Below, one piece after another: positions 20,790-30,690 of a DNA stretch of 30,727 bases. The notes below the pieces were generated by a model. That model was not told the DNA's origin. It worked only from the letters and a program-made list of their open reading frames with translations, and made no database searches. A program made the position numbers and the translations under genes. Source of the DNA: Priapulus caudatus (taxonomy: Eukaryota > Priapulida > Priapulimorpha > Priapulimorphida > Priapulidae); the NCBI RefSeq assembly GCF_000485595.1, contig NW_014577075.1:143661-174387 (forward strand), given 5' to 3'. Numbering within the stretch: the first letter of the stretch is position 1; every line of letters begins with the position of its first letter.

Positions 20790-21090
20790 AAGTACAACGT
20801 GTGAATATATGAACTATGTGTATATGAATATATGAACTATGTGTATATGAATATATGAACTATGTGTATATGAATATATGAACTATGTGTATATGAATAT
20901 ATGAACTATGTGTATATTAAGTATGTGTATATGAATATATATATACTATGTGTGAATACGTGTGAATATATTAAGTATGTGTATATGAATATATATACTA
21001 TACTATGTGTGAATACGTGTGAATATATTAACTTTGTGTGTATGAATATATACTATGTGTGAATAAGTTTGAATATATGAGCGAATGGAT
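20790..21090. repeat. 23-base AT-rich minisatellite
   Basis: About five near-identical units of gaatatatgaactatgtgt plus atat (20802-20920). Then diverged versions containing tatgtgtgaatacgtgtgaata and attaagtatgtgtatatgaa run to about 21090. Confidence 0.88.
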
Positions 21091-21209
21091 TGACACTACT
21101 GTGTGAGGGAAGCTATACTATGACATGTAATTGAATGGACTACAGACCAGCGTTGCGTGAACATCGACATCTCACCACTCGTCCGCTCCTTGCTTGTTTT
21201 AGTTGCCGT

Positions 21210-21303
21210 GACGTGTGATTATTTGACAGGATATGGAAACAGGTTGCGCGTGATAGCCACTCATGCACCGACCCGCGTGATTATTGACAGGATATGGAGA
21301 AAT
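21210..21303. repeat. Two-copy duplication, about 60-base offset
   Basis: cgtgtgattatttgacagg and gatatggaaa at 21212-21242 recur as cgcgtgattattgacagg and gatatggaga at 21271-21302. Confidence 0.65.
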
Positions 21304-21336
21304 CCAATAGTTATAAGATAGCTGCACGCTTACCCC

Positions 21337-21400
21337 TGGCTCTAGAACTATAGCCTTGCACAGGCCTGTGGCAGAGCGAAGGGCTATAGTTCTAGGGCCA
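21337..21400 (+). ncRNA. MicroRNA-like hairpin (64 nt, 19-bp stem), candidate only
   Basis: Left arm 21337-21355 (tggctctagaactatagcc) pairs over all 19 positions with right arm 21382-21400. The only non-Watson-Crick pair is U21341-G21396, which pairs when the + strand is transcribed but would be an A-C mismatch from the - strand. The 26-base loop contains a perfect 12-base palindrome (cacaggcctgtg, 21359-21370). The + strand is the sense strand of the ARID host gene, so the hairpin would be transcribed with the intron. I do not recognise the arms as any named microRNA. It could equally be the relic of a tiny foldback repeat. Confidence 0.4.
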
Positions 21401-21403
21401 CCC

Positions 21404-22644
21404 CTCCCCGTGAACAGTGCGTGGGCATCGCTCGCCTGGCTGTCCTAGTGTTACTCATCCTCCCTAGAGCATGCAGCTCCTCTCCCAGGTGCGTTACCCG
21501 CTCGTGCGCACATTTATGGTGGTAGCCGTCCAAGCGCTCCAGCGTAGAGGAATTTTCAGTCGCTTAATTTATTTTATTAGCACCCCCGCCAAACTGGTTC
21601 TGATAGGCACGTATATACTGACTGCACACAGGCCAGGTTACTGTATCGCGAGGCAGAGAATTGGTGATGCGCTAGCGAAGGCGTATTTTTAAGGTGGGGC
21701 TTGTCACACGCGAGAGGGGTGAATGGCAGGTTATGGGGGGAGAACGTGTGCTCTTCACAGCATTAATTACAATTGAGGGGGGGAGAGTAGGACTTCCGGT
21801 CACGTATACAGGGGTATATCTATATATACATATCGCACGATGAATTAGATGCACGGCATAATTGCTTCCCGTTGTCACCTGACTACGTTGACGCAGATGG
21901 CGGACGGAGGTCGGCGAGCAGGATAAGCGCGACAAGCTTGTTGTTACGTGGCTGCCGCGTTAAACGTGATCCGTGTTTTCGCGTGCGGCGTGCTGTTAAT
22001 CCGAGATGTGTTGACAAGCTCTCACGGCGCGCGCTCTCGTGGTTCCGGTCAGCGGGTGGAAAGTGTTGAATTGGCTGTGGGGGCGACACCGGTTCCGTGT
22101 GCGTTTGTTTACGGCTTTAGCGGCGCGCGCGGCGTCGCTTTCATAGACGCGGCGCGCGCACGCTTTCCTGCGCGAGCGTTCGCGGAATCGATGCAAACTA
22201 ACTTTTCGGGGGCTGTCAGTGCGCCGGAGTGACGGCGGGCGCGCCTGCTAAATCGGAATCGCGTACGTGAATAGTTAGATGGCGAACGCGCATGTAACAC
22301 TGGAGTTTATTTTTGCGGCGAGGCAAGATCAACATCTAATTTCGCGTGTAAATTGCCGTGCGCGCGTACACTCACTCGGCAGCTGCCGGCTGGTTTTGAA
22401 TAACTAAAAAGCGCGCGCGTGTATCTTTCGAGCTTCGTCGCATCTCGGCCGATCAAGTGAGCGCGCTCGCTCTGCGTGCAAAACGAACGTAGTCGACTGG
22501 CATGCTACACGTGATGGAGCGAGGAGGCGGAGGAGAGGGTGGAGGCTGGGGAGGGGGTGGAGGCGGGGGAAAGCCCGCATGCGTCACACTCAGTTATGGA
22601 GCATAGAGAAACCACGCGAAGAACGCGTGAAGGGTTCTATAAGC
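21404..22644. other. Unique, CpG-rich intron DNA
   Basis: 21420-21800 is balanced. 21860-22500 is GC- and CpG-rich with many gcgcgc runs (about 22028, 22122, 22153, 22410). 22505-22570 is a G-rich purine tract with quadruplex potential. No coding signature above background. The CpG-dense part could be an unmethylated regulatory or promoter-like island, but no promoter elements are clear. Confidence 0.3.
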
Positions 22645-22672
22645 GTCCCTGACCTGTGACTTGCTGCGTCCG
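22645..22672. repeat. Isolated single unit of the 29-base minisatellite
   Basis: tccctgacctgtgacttg followed by ctgcgtc, matching the arrays at 23.6 and 29.8 kb but occurring once, about 0.9 kb before the first array. The flanks do not match array flanks. Confidence 0.7.
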
Positions 22673-23463
22673 TATAAAGAGGTGTAGCGGTGATCTTACG
22701 CACCATCACGGCACCAATATAAAGAGGGTGGGCACCACCACGGCATATGAGTCTTAAATGACTCACTCGATGTGCTACGCAAATGTCGATAACAACCACA
22801 CATATCAATGCGCAAATAACCCAGGAATTTGTTGGGTAAAATAATGTATATATTTAACAAACAGAATAGTTCCGGATAGTCAGTGACAATCAGTGTAGCG
22901 GTGATCTTACGAGTGGTGGCTGGCTTGTGCAGGTACTTGTTGGTTCGTAATCTCAGGGTGGCTCCTATTAGCAGATAGTAGTTGAGGGTGGAGGCGTGCC
23001 TGTGTTGAATCCTTCGAGCAGTGCCGTCGGTCGGTAGGGTGCTAACGGTGACGTAATATTCTCCAAGTAGGATCATCAGTTAGCATCTCCAATCAATCTT
23101 CCCAAATATCCAGAATCTCCAGACGGTCAGAGTGACTCATCTGAAGCCAGCCGCCGTGGCCGGAGCCAGTCGCCGTCGGTCCGCCTCGGTCGACTGTCTC
23201 GCTTGAGTTCCTCTCCTCTCAGCTCATTTGACATTTCTAAGAGGCGATTATTACAAAACTGCGTGCCGTGACTTGCTTGCGCAACTTGTAGTTCGCGTTT
23301 TGGACTTGAGGGCGAGAGCGTGAGAGGAAAGAGGTGATAGCCTGTATTTTATGGTCCTCTTTAACCCCTGCCTACTATTTTTACCTATTTGTGTTGTATT
23401 TTGTTTTTACTTCCTGCTATTGCATAGATTCACAGCAGCTACGTTTCTCTAAGGCTGTCTAAC
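22673..23463. other. Unique intron DNA with a duplicated 19-mer
   Basis: gtgtagcggtgatcttacg occurs at about 22682 and again at about 22894. caccatcacggcacc and caccaccacggc are nearby near-repeats. The 126-codon minus-strand frame over 22696-23076 has no recognised domain and repeats part of itself only because of the 19-mer. Confidence 0.4.
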
Positions 23464-24626
23464 TGTCGCAAACTTGTAAAAACGTCCACCTATGTTTTTA
23501 AATTGTCCAATGACCTGCTGCAAACATAGTTAAATTCTTAACATAGTCGTGACATTTCTCCAAGTCACACCTAAAATAATAACGCCGAGAGGTCCGTATT
23601 AATCAGCACTTCCTGACATTGAGCCTCTGTAAGCGCCTACCTGTGACCTGCTCGTCAGCGTACCTGGCCTTGATCCTCTGCGTCAGCACCATGACCTGTG
23701 ACTTGCTGCGTCAGCATCCATACCTGTGACCTGCTGCGTCAGCGCACCTGACTGTGACCCTCTGCGTCAGCGCCCGACCTCTGACCTGCTGCGTCAGGTC
23801 CCTGACCTGTGACATCTGCGTACAGCATCTCTGACCTTGACCTGCGCGTCAGCATCCCTGCCTTGACCTGTCGTCAGCATCCATGACCTGTGACATCTGC
23901 GTCAGCGTCTGACCTCTGACCTGCGCGTCAGCGCTGACCTTACCTGCGCTTCACGTCCCTACGCTGTGACCTGCTACGTCAGCATCCCTGAACCTTGAAC
24001 CTGTATTCTTCCGTCGACTTAACGTAATAATTTATGTCCCTTTAGCTGTGTCTCGGTATTTAGAGACACTACTGTTTAGCACGTTCTGTGGACATAGTGA
24101 CAGAGAGCCACCTTGATCATTCGTAATCACAGGCAACAGTAGCCCAGCAGCAGCACAACTAGCGCACGTGATCCATCAAGTATATCAGCAGCAGCACATC
24201 CGCGTGGCCGTCCGCATGCTCAAGATGATCGACCGTGTAACCCCGGCGTTCATTTACCGCCTTATTTATTAGTATGAATTGACCACATCCCTCTAATTAA
24301 ATCCCCTCGCCATTATTCTCCGCAAATGAGTTGTGAATCTGGCGGCTCTCCGGTTCGGCCGCGCGAGTCGCGAGAAGAGCTACGCAGCACAGATTGATCA
24401 TCTCGCGTGATCTGCCGATGCGCCTTTGCTGTTACTCTGTGTGTACATGTGCATGGTGTGAAGAGAGGAAGAGAGGCGAGCTGACTGACTACTCGGTGCG
24501 CGCCCTTTCTCTATCCACTCCACTCGCGCGCGCCCGTCCTCAATTGTGTCATCAAACTACTACGTTCCATCGCTGCTCTCTCTTCTCTCTCTCTCTCTCT
24601 CTCCTCTCCTCTCTCTCTCTCTCTTC

Positions 24627-24657
<31 letters not shown>

Positions 24658-24660
24658 CTC
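23464..24660. repeat. About 1.1-kb direct repeat, copy A
   Basis: It aligns with 29686-30727 in the same orientation: aacttgtaa.aaacgtc, tagtcgtgacatttctccaag, then the 29-base array, then tatttagagacactactgt, cgtgtaaccccggcgttcat, and finally the CT-repeat. Copy A carries far more small deletions than copy B. The left boundary is sharp, because upstream sequences are unrelated. The right side merges into the CT tract. Confidence 0.85.
23612..24005. repeat. 29-base minisatellite array A (about 13 degenerate units)
   Basis: Same unit as array B (ctgacctgtgacctgctg + cgtcagcatcc) but with many one- to three-base losses, so the register wanders. One variant (23832-23840, tgaccttga) becomes a perfect reverse FTZ-F1/NR5-type core through a two-base loss. 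Several units keep tgacctgtgac. Confidence 0.8.
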
Positions 24661-25009
24661 TGTCTCTGTCCTGCTGCTGTCTCTGCTCTGTCCTATCTGC
24701 GCTGTCTCTGTCTCTGTCTCCTCTCTCTCTCTCCTTCTCTCTCTCTCTCTCTCTTCTCTCTTTTTCTCTCTCTCCTCTATCTCGCTCTCTCTCTCTCTCT
24801 CGCACCGCCGCTCTCCATCTTTCTCTCTCTCTCTCTCTCTCTCCCTCTCCTCTCCTCTCTCTCTTCTCTCCTCTCTCTCCTCTCTCTCCCTCTCTCTCTC
24901 TCGCCTCCTCTCTCTCTCTCCTCTCTCTCTCTCGCTCTTTCTCTCTCTCCTGCTCTCTACTCTCTCCTCTCTCTCTTCTCTATCTCCCTCTCTCTCCTGT
25001 CTTTCTCTG

Positions 25010-25044
<35 letters not shown>

Positions 25045-25498
25045 CTCTACCTCTCTCTCTCCCGCACCCCGCGCCGTTCTCCGCTCCTTTCTCTCTCCTC
25101 TCTCTCTCCTCTCTCTCCTCTCCACCCGCCCTGCTCTCTTGCTCTCTCCCTCTCTTCTTATTCTTTCTCAGTCTCTCTCTCTCTCCTCTCTCCTCTCTCT
25201 CCCCTGTCTCGCCTCTACATCTCTCCTCTCTCTCTCTCTTTCTTCTCTTTTCCTTCTCTTTCTCGTCTCTCGCTCTCGCTCTCCGCTCGCTCTCTCTCTC
25301 TCTCTCTCTCCTCCTCCTATCTCTCTCTCTCTCCTCTCCTCGCTCTCGCTCTGCGTCTCATCTCTCTCTCTCTCTTTCTCTCTCGCTCTCTCTTCTCTCT
25401 CTCCTTCCTCTTCTCTCTCTCTCTTCTCTCTCTCTCTCTCTCTTCTCTTCCTACTCTCTCTCTCTCTCTGATCTGTCTCTCTGTCCTCCTCCTCTCTC

Positions 25499-25529
<31 letters not shown>

Positions 25530-25535
25530 CCATGT
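24565..25535. repeat. Long CT-rich polypyrimidine tract, nearly 1 kb
   Basis: tctctct with sporadic g and a. The longest pure runs are about 25-30 bases. The 344- and 400-codon LSLSLS frames over it, and the matching RERERE frames on the other strand, are artefacts. Confidence 0.95.
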
Positions 25536-26687
25536 GCGTGCGTACATGTGTGCGGGTGCGTGTGTCTCTGCTGCGTGTGAGCGCACATACCGATGAGCGC
25601 TGTTCAGTTTAACTAACTGAGGGTGAATACCCCCTCCGCCTTGCTCCCACCCCGCTTCCGCAATGCGGCCATTCTTTTACAGTTGAATTCAGCTCACAGT
25701 GACAGATCTTATTAACTGCTCGCAGCGCCGTAGTTTTTTTCAAATGTTCTCCATGCTTCCATTATATTACTGCAATGGCATGAACCAAAAAGTCAGCACA
25801 GTCGAGCATAGCCCAACCCTGCACCATTACAAAACTCATTACCTGTGAAGAACAGGTAGGTGCAATGTAACACTATAGGTAGGTAACACGTAGTGACACT
25901 GCCGCAACACTAGTCATATATGTATATATATATATATATATATGTATAATATATTATAATTAATATATTCTATTAGTTATATCTCCCTCAGCCATGCACC
26001 AGATCAGCATACATACATATTATATATATATTGTTTCATATCGTATGTACCTATTACATACATTTCTGTCTCCGAGAGAAGTCTCGGAAAATAAAACAAT
26101 TTCTGAATTGTTAAACCTAAGCTAGTGCACACAACATCACACACACCTATACTCGTACTGAACACTTACATCACGAGTCTTTGACTTACTATTAGGAAAC
26201 TAGTATGCTTTCGCTAGATGCCACCGCTCGAAGCAACGCATAGCACGCACACGACACGCACGCGCGCGCGCGCGCGTACGATCAACAACACACAGGCCCT
26301 AATTGAACGAACAGAACTCAAAAAAATAGCCCGTGTGTGTCAACCAGCGATGCACGATTTACTTCATCATAACTACTAAATGGATCCCTACGCAACACAC
26401 TGCAGATATAGGCGTTCGAAAAACAACTAGTCAGCATCGCGAAGGCGACACAAACACACTCTGTGGGGAAACTTTGTACGTAAGGCGGCTACCATAACAA
26501 TATACAGCCGCCGCGATACGAGCTGAAATCCATTAACACACAACAACCAAATATATGCTGCCGGAAAAAATCGGAAATGCAATGAGGTACCGGCGGAACA
26601 ACCTCACGTGGGGGCGGGGGGGGGGGGGGCGGCGGCTGACCTCGTCAACCGGTTATGTCATATGCAATTGTGATTGTAAGCACTTTA
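25536..26687. other. Unique AT-leaning intron DNA with small repeats
   Basis: 25839-25882 holds three TAGteam-like heptamers. 25918-25975 is a TA microsatellite. 26259-26275 is a pure CG run. 26610-26629 is an almost pure G run. No gene or element boundary recognised. Confidence 0.45.
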
Positions 26688-27487
26688 GTCAGGTCCCTTA
26701 GCTTCATGATCGTTACAGAGCTGACAAAGGCATCAAACTTGGCACAGTCGTAGCCTATAGAAGTACTATAAATATTAGAGAGGGTGCCCAATGTAGATAT
26801 TCCTTAGAAGTGAATTACAGATGATTAAATGTTCGAACCGCGCCTGCCTGTACTGGCGCATTGTATAGCTGTTACCCCCCCCCCCCCGAGCATATACGCT
26901 ATTGCGCTATAGGCGGCATGAAAGTGTATTATTACTTTCATATCTCGCGAACGAATTGAGCTACATTTCTAGAAATCTAGATACATATAAACACATGTCT
27001 TAGCTATAATCCCCGTGAATTTTGGATAGTGTAGGATAGTGTAGTACTAACTCTAATATCACGCGAACGATTTGAGTTACATTTTCTAAAATTCTAGATA
27101 CATATAAACACATGTCACAGCTATACTCTCTGTGAATATTGAGTTTATTGACGCACGATTAGTCAATATATTAGCAAATATATGCGCGCCATAGAAATAA
27201 TATAGATAACTATATTAGTATATCATATATTTATCTATATTATTACTGGCGCATTGTACAGCTGGTACATGTATTGGCATTGTATACAGGCGGGCGCGGT
27301 AGGGGGATTCGGAGTCGGGTGGTTAGAACAGTTAATCATCTGTAATTCACTTCTAAGGAATATCTGCATTGGGCACCCCCTCTAATAATTATAGTACTGC
27401 CATAAGCTACAACTGTGCCAAGTTTGAGACTTTTGTCACTCCTGTAACGATTCGGCCCATATTTTGCACTATACTAAGGGACCGGAC
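26688..27487. mobile_element. 800-base non-autonomous inverted-repeat DNA transposon with TA duplication
   Basis: The left arm (26688-26839) and the reverse complement of the right arm (27321-27487) match over about 150 bases, starting gtc(a/c)ggtcccttag and sharing tcaaacttggcacagt, gggtgcccaatg and agatattccttagaagtgaa. The dinucleotide TA lies immediately outside each end (26686-26687 and 27488-27489), as in the Tc1/mariner superfamily. Inside are two direct copies of an 84-base block (26941-27024 and 27057-27142, both with gcgaacga.ttgag and agatacatataaacacatgt) and two direct copies of tactggcgcattgta (26851, 27244). No transposase frame remains. Confidence 0.85.
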
Positions 27488-27639
27488 TACTTGCGGGTTG
27501 CTGAGTAACCGAGTTGACGATCAGCGCCGCTAGCGGCAGGTGCGCGCATAGCCGGTGTCTCATTGAGCAACAACGTCTCTGATAAAAAAAAAATATCGCG
27601 CAGGATGCGGTGTATGATGGGTGGGTTATGAATAGGCTC
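27488..27639. other. Short unique spacer between two transposons
   Basis: Contains a 12-base palindrome gccgctagcggc (27526-27537) and a run of A. Ends in the direct repeat tgaataggctc. Confidence 0.4.
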
Positions 27640-27640
27640 T

Positions 27641-27768
27641 AGTGATGTCACGATCATCGATTATACTCGATCATCGGTTGAACAGTGGCTCGAACCAAGC
27701 GCTTAGTGATGTCACGATCATCGATTATACTCGATCATCGGTTGAACAGTGGCTCGAACCAAGCGCTT
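27641..27768. repeat. Perfect 64-base tandem duplication at the element's left end
   Basis: 27641-27704 and 27705-27768 are identical as far as I can read, each starting agtgatgtcacgatcatcg and ending aaccaagcgctt. The second copy continues into a 16-base palindrome (27757-27772). The identity suggests a recent event or an assembly stutter. Confidence 0.85.
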
Positions 27769-27807
27769 GGTTATCAAAATCCATAATCGATTTAATCGAA
27801 AAAAAAA

Positions 27808-27900
27808 AGTGATGAGAAGTGAGAAGTGATGAGAAGTGATGAGAGAGAGAGAGAGATGAGAAGTGATGAGAAGTCGAAAAAATCGAAAAGTGATGAGAAT
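27808..27900. repeat. gtgatgagaa minisatellite / GA run
   Basis: About eight units or part-units of gtgatgagaa, broken by gagagagagagag (27841-27855) and a cgaaaaaatcgaaa insert. Lies inside the hAT-like element. Confidence 0.8.
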
Positions 27901-28016
27901 CAGTACATGTATTATACACACAGTAGTAAACAGTGCAAAACAAACAGTAAACAGGGCTAAACAAGCACATACATGCACACACGTACATGCACACGCAGGC
28001 ATTCAACACCCCAAGT

Positions 28017-28048
28017 AACCGATTGTAACCGATCATCGGTTACTTGGG
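28017..28048. repeat. Inverted repeat near the right end of the hAT-like element
   Basis: aagtaaccgat and atcggttactt are perfectly complementary with a short loop, followed by ccaaccgatgatcg. Subterminal palindromes of this kind are common near hAT ends. Confidence 0.65.
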
Positions 28049-28104
28049 TCCAACCGATGATCGATTATGAAATTACAACCGATTGACAACACTATGAATA
28101 GCTC

Positions 28105-29685
28105 ATGTGTAGCACTGAAGTTATATATTCAAATGGGCGGGTAGTCTGCAGACCGATTCGTGAATTGACATAGATGACGTTATATTACTAAATTTATGAT
28201 ATCAATCAATCAATCAATCGAATAATCGATGAGTTGTTTTGATGATGTATGTGCGTGTGTTCATGCGGGTATGGGAATGTAAGTAGTGCATTGCGTTCCT
28301 GATTATGACACCAGTGCTCGTTCTACATAATTGATGAATAAGTATTACCTCGGCAGATAGATACGTGCGCTTATAGTGGGGCAACTCGGCCGCGCAATGA
28401 CACCTGAAAATTAGACAGCTTCGAAGCTACTCTCGTAGTCAAGCGATTCGTTCGGCTAAAGTTTGACCTACATGATATATGGTTGCAGTTGTTCGACGCT
28501 GTGGAATTTGTTTTCCACGCCTGTGCGCCGCGATATGCAGAGGGCCATGCTAAATTATCATCTACTATATAGCTAATATATAAATTATAAACTATCATCT
28601 ACAGTTAATATAAGCGAATTGCTGCTACTCGAGTAATAACGGCTAGAGCCCCTAATATAACTTCCTATACTTTAATCACAGCGTGGAGATACAATCCATG
28701 CCAGTTTTATCGTCTTCCTCTATCGCTCCACCCCGCTAATCTTCCCTACATGCTTATATGGTTTCTCCGGAACTGCTCCGAGCAAAGGAAACAAGATGGT
28801 AATGTGTGTATCGCGCGGTTGACGATGACGTGGGTGACTCTTGCGTGGACGGGAGATGCAAGATCGACCCGACACCGGTTCGACTGCATGATATCCCGAC
28901 GGTCGGTCCCGCGCAGTAACGCTCTGATGCAGCGGCAAAAAAAAGAGTAATTTAAGAGAATAACTTGCAAGAGAGACATTGCGATTAGAGTTTCGCCTCG
29001 CGTGTAAACGGTGTCAAGCTACAGGCTAACCCTATATATAGACCAAGGACCGCGGCACGTCATTACCCGTATAGCTCGCTCGCATCCGTAATGCTGAGGC
29101 TAAAATAAATGCGCAGTGGATGATTTCAAACAGTCGGTCGGGGGCAATTTTACGGGGCGAGAGAGAGAGAGAAAAAAAAACTTTGAAATAGTCGCAAACG
29201 ACTCGCTTTGGTCATATAGTCAAAAACGCGGCGCCGCCCGCGGGCCATCGTCATTTCGTGCCCCGGTTTTCGAACGAAGAGTCGCATTCGATGCGTTCTG
29301 TCGGTATTCAGGTATGACGATGTGCCATTCACTGCTATAGCAGTGTGTGCTAACGGATTATATGTAGATGCACTGGAGTGATTCCAGACGAAACTACAAT
29401 CGATTAGCAGACGTTGTCAGCCGTTGGGGGGCACTATTGTCGGGCAGTGACTATATAACGCGCTGTGTGTTAATTCCCTGCATGTATGTCATGCGTTAAA
29501 TCGTATGTATTAGGTATAGGGGGGTTCTGCGCGCTTGTCATACGAGTCGATTCGTTTATGGTTTTTTTTACGCTTAGATAATTCTATGAAAGTTCGTGAC
29601 GTGACGCGTGCAGTTTGGTTCTTCGAACATTGCGTGTTCACTGGGTGTGGATATATGTCTAATGTCTCTGTCTCCCACTCATGAA
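28105..29685. other. Unique intron DNA, nothing recognised
   Basis: 28203-28220 is a short AATC run and 28550-28610 AT-rich with a repeated ctatcatctac motif. 28960-29110 and 29200-29310 are CpG-containing and low-repeat. No coding or element signature; short frames only. Confidence 0.4.
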
Positions 29686-29841
29686 CTGTCGTCAAACTTG
29701 TAAGAAACGTCACCTATGTTTTTTAATTGTCCAAAGGACCTGCTGGCATACATAGTTAAATTCTAACATAGTCGTGACATTTCTCCAAGTTCAACACTAA
29801 AATTATAACGGCCGAGAGGGTCCGTTATTATATCAGCATTC

Positions 29842-30036
29842 CTGACCTGTGACCTTCTGCGTCAGCGTTCCTGGCCTGTGACCTGCTGCGTCAGCATCCA
29901 TGACCTGTGACTTGCTGCGTCAGCATCCATGACCTGTGACCTGCTGCGTCAGGGTCCCTGACCTGTGACCTGCTGCGTCAGCATCCCTGACCTGTGACAT
30001 GCTGCGTCAGCATCCCTGACCTGTGACCTGCTATTC
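29842..30036. repeat. 29-base minisatellite array B, 7 units, exact period
   Basis: The tgacctgtgacct core begins at 29843, 29872, 29901, 29930, 29959, 29988 and 30017: seven starts at an exact 29-base step. Four of the seven cores are perfect (29843, 29930, 29959, 30017); the others have one mismatch. Between cores lies tgctgcgtcagca, perfect in four units. The last unit changes after the core to ctattcttcaccg. Confidence 0.92.
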
Positions 30037-30169
30037 TTCACCGGGCGGACGTTAACGTATATATTCTAGTGTCCCTGTAGCTGGTGTCCCGGTATTTAGA
30101 GACACTACTGTTAGCACGTTCTGTGGACATAGTGGACATAGTAGCCACCGTGCATCAGTTGTAATCAGC

Positions 30170-30295
30170 AGCAACAGTAGCAGCAGCAGCAGCAGCAACA
30201 CTAGGAGCAGCGTGATCATCAGTAGTATCAGCAGCAGCAGCAGCAACACTAGGAGCAGCGTGATCATCAGTAGTATCAGCAGCAGAAGCAGCATC
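30170..30295. repeat. CAG-rich repeat with a two-copy 55-60-base unit
   Basis: agcagcaacactaggagc and gtgatcatcagtagtatc occur twice in tandem. Copy A has only one diverged unit at the matching place (24140-24200), so the duplication is specific to copy B. Confidence 0.8.
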
Positions 30296-30549
30296 CGCGT
30301 GGCCGTCCGCGATGTCAAGATTGATCGACCGTGTAACCCCGGCGTTCATTTAGCGCCTTATTTATTTAGTATTGATTGACCACATCCCCTCTAATTAAAG
30401 TCTCGGCCCATTATTTTCCGCAAAATTGAGTTGTGAATCTTGGCGGCTCTCCGGTTCGCGGCGCGAGCGCGAGAGAGGAGGCTACGGCAGCAACTAGGAT
30501 TGATTCATCTCGCGTGTCTGCCGATGCGCCTGGCTGTTTGCTCTGTGCG

Positions 30550-30690
30550 TACATGTGCATGTGTGTGAGAGAGAGGGAGAGAGAGCCGAGGCTGACTGAC
30601 TACGGTCGTGCGCGCCCTTTCTCTATCCACTCCCTACTAGCGCGCGCTCGTCTCAAGTTGTGGTCATCAAGCTACGCACTGTTCTCGCTT

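Larger units (their letters stand above)
27640..28094. mobile_element. hAT-like non-autonomous element, 455 bases
   Basis: The left end reads tagtgatgtcacgatcatcg. The reverse complement of the right end reads tagtgttgtcaatcggttg and then, further in, cataatcgatcatcggttg. The hAT superfamily commonly begins YAGNG followed by TGTC-like bases. Outside the ends is an imperfect direct repeat, tgaataggctc (27629-27639) and tgaatagctc (28095-28104), read as a target-site duplication with one extra G. It is two bases longer than the usual 8, so some of the match may be chance. The interior has a 64-base tandem duplication, a gtgatgagaa minisatellite and a cgaaccaagcgcttggtt palindrome. No transposase. 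Confidence 0.68.

Noticed and set aside
22696-23076. 126-codon minus-strand frame
   Set aside because: No recognised domain; part of it repeats because of a duplicated 19-mer; no splice signals checked convincingly.
24394-25596. 344- and 400-codon + strand frames and RERERE frames on - over the CT tract
   Set aside because: Two- and three-residue periodic proteins forced by CT/GA dinucleotides; no start or splice context.
27685-27704. cgaacc motif as a tRNA T-arm / B box
   Set aside because: No A box, anticodon stem or acceptor stem around it; it belongs to the hAT-like element's duplicated end.
29842-30036. 29-base array as a possible CRISPR
   Set aside because: Units are contiguous with no unique spacers, and the context is eukaryotic.
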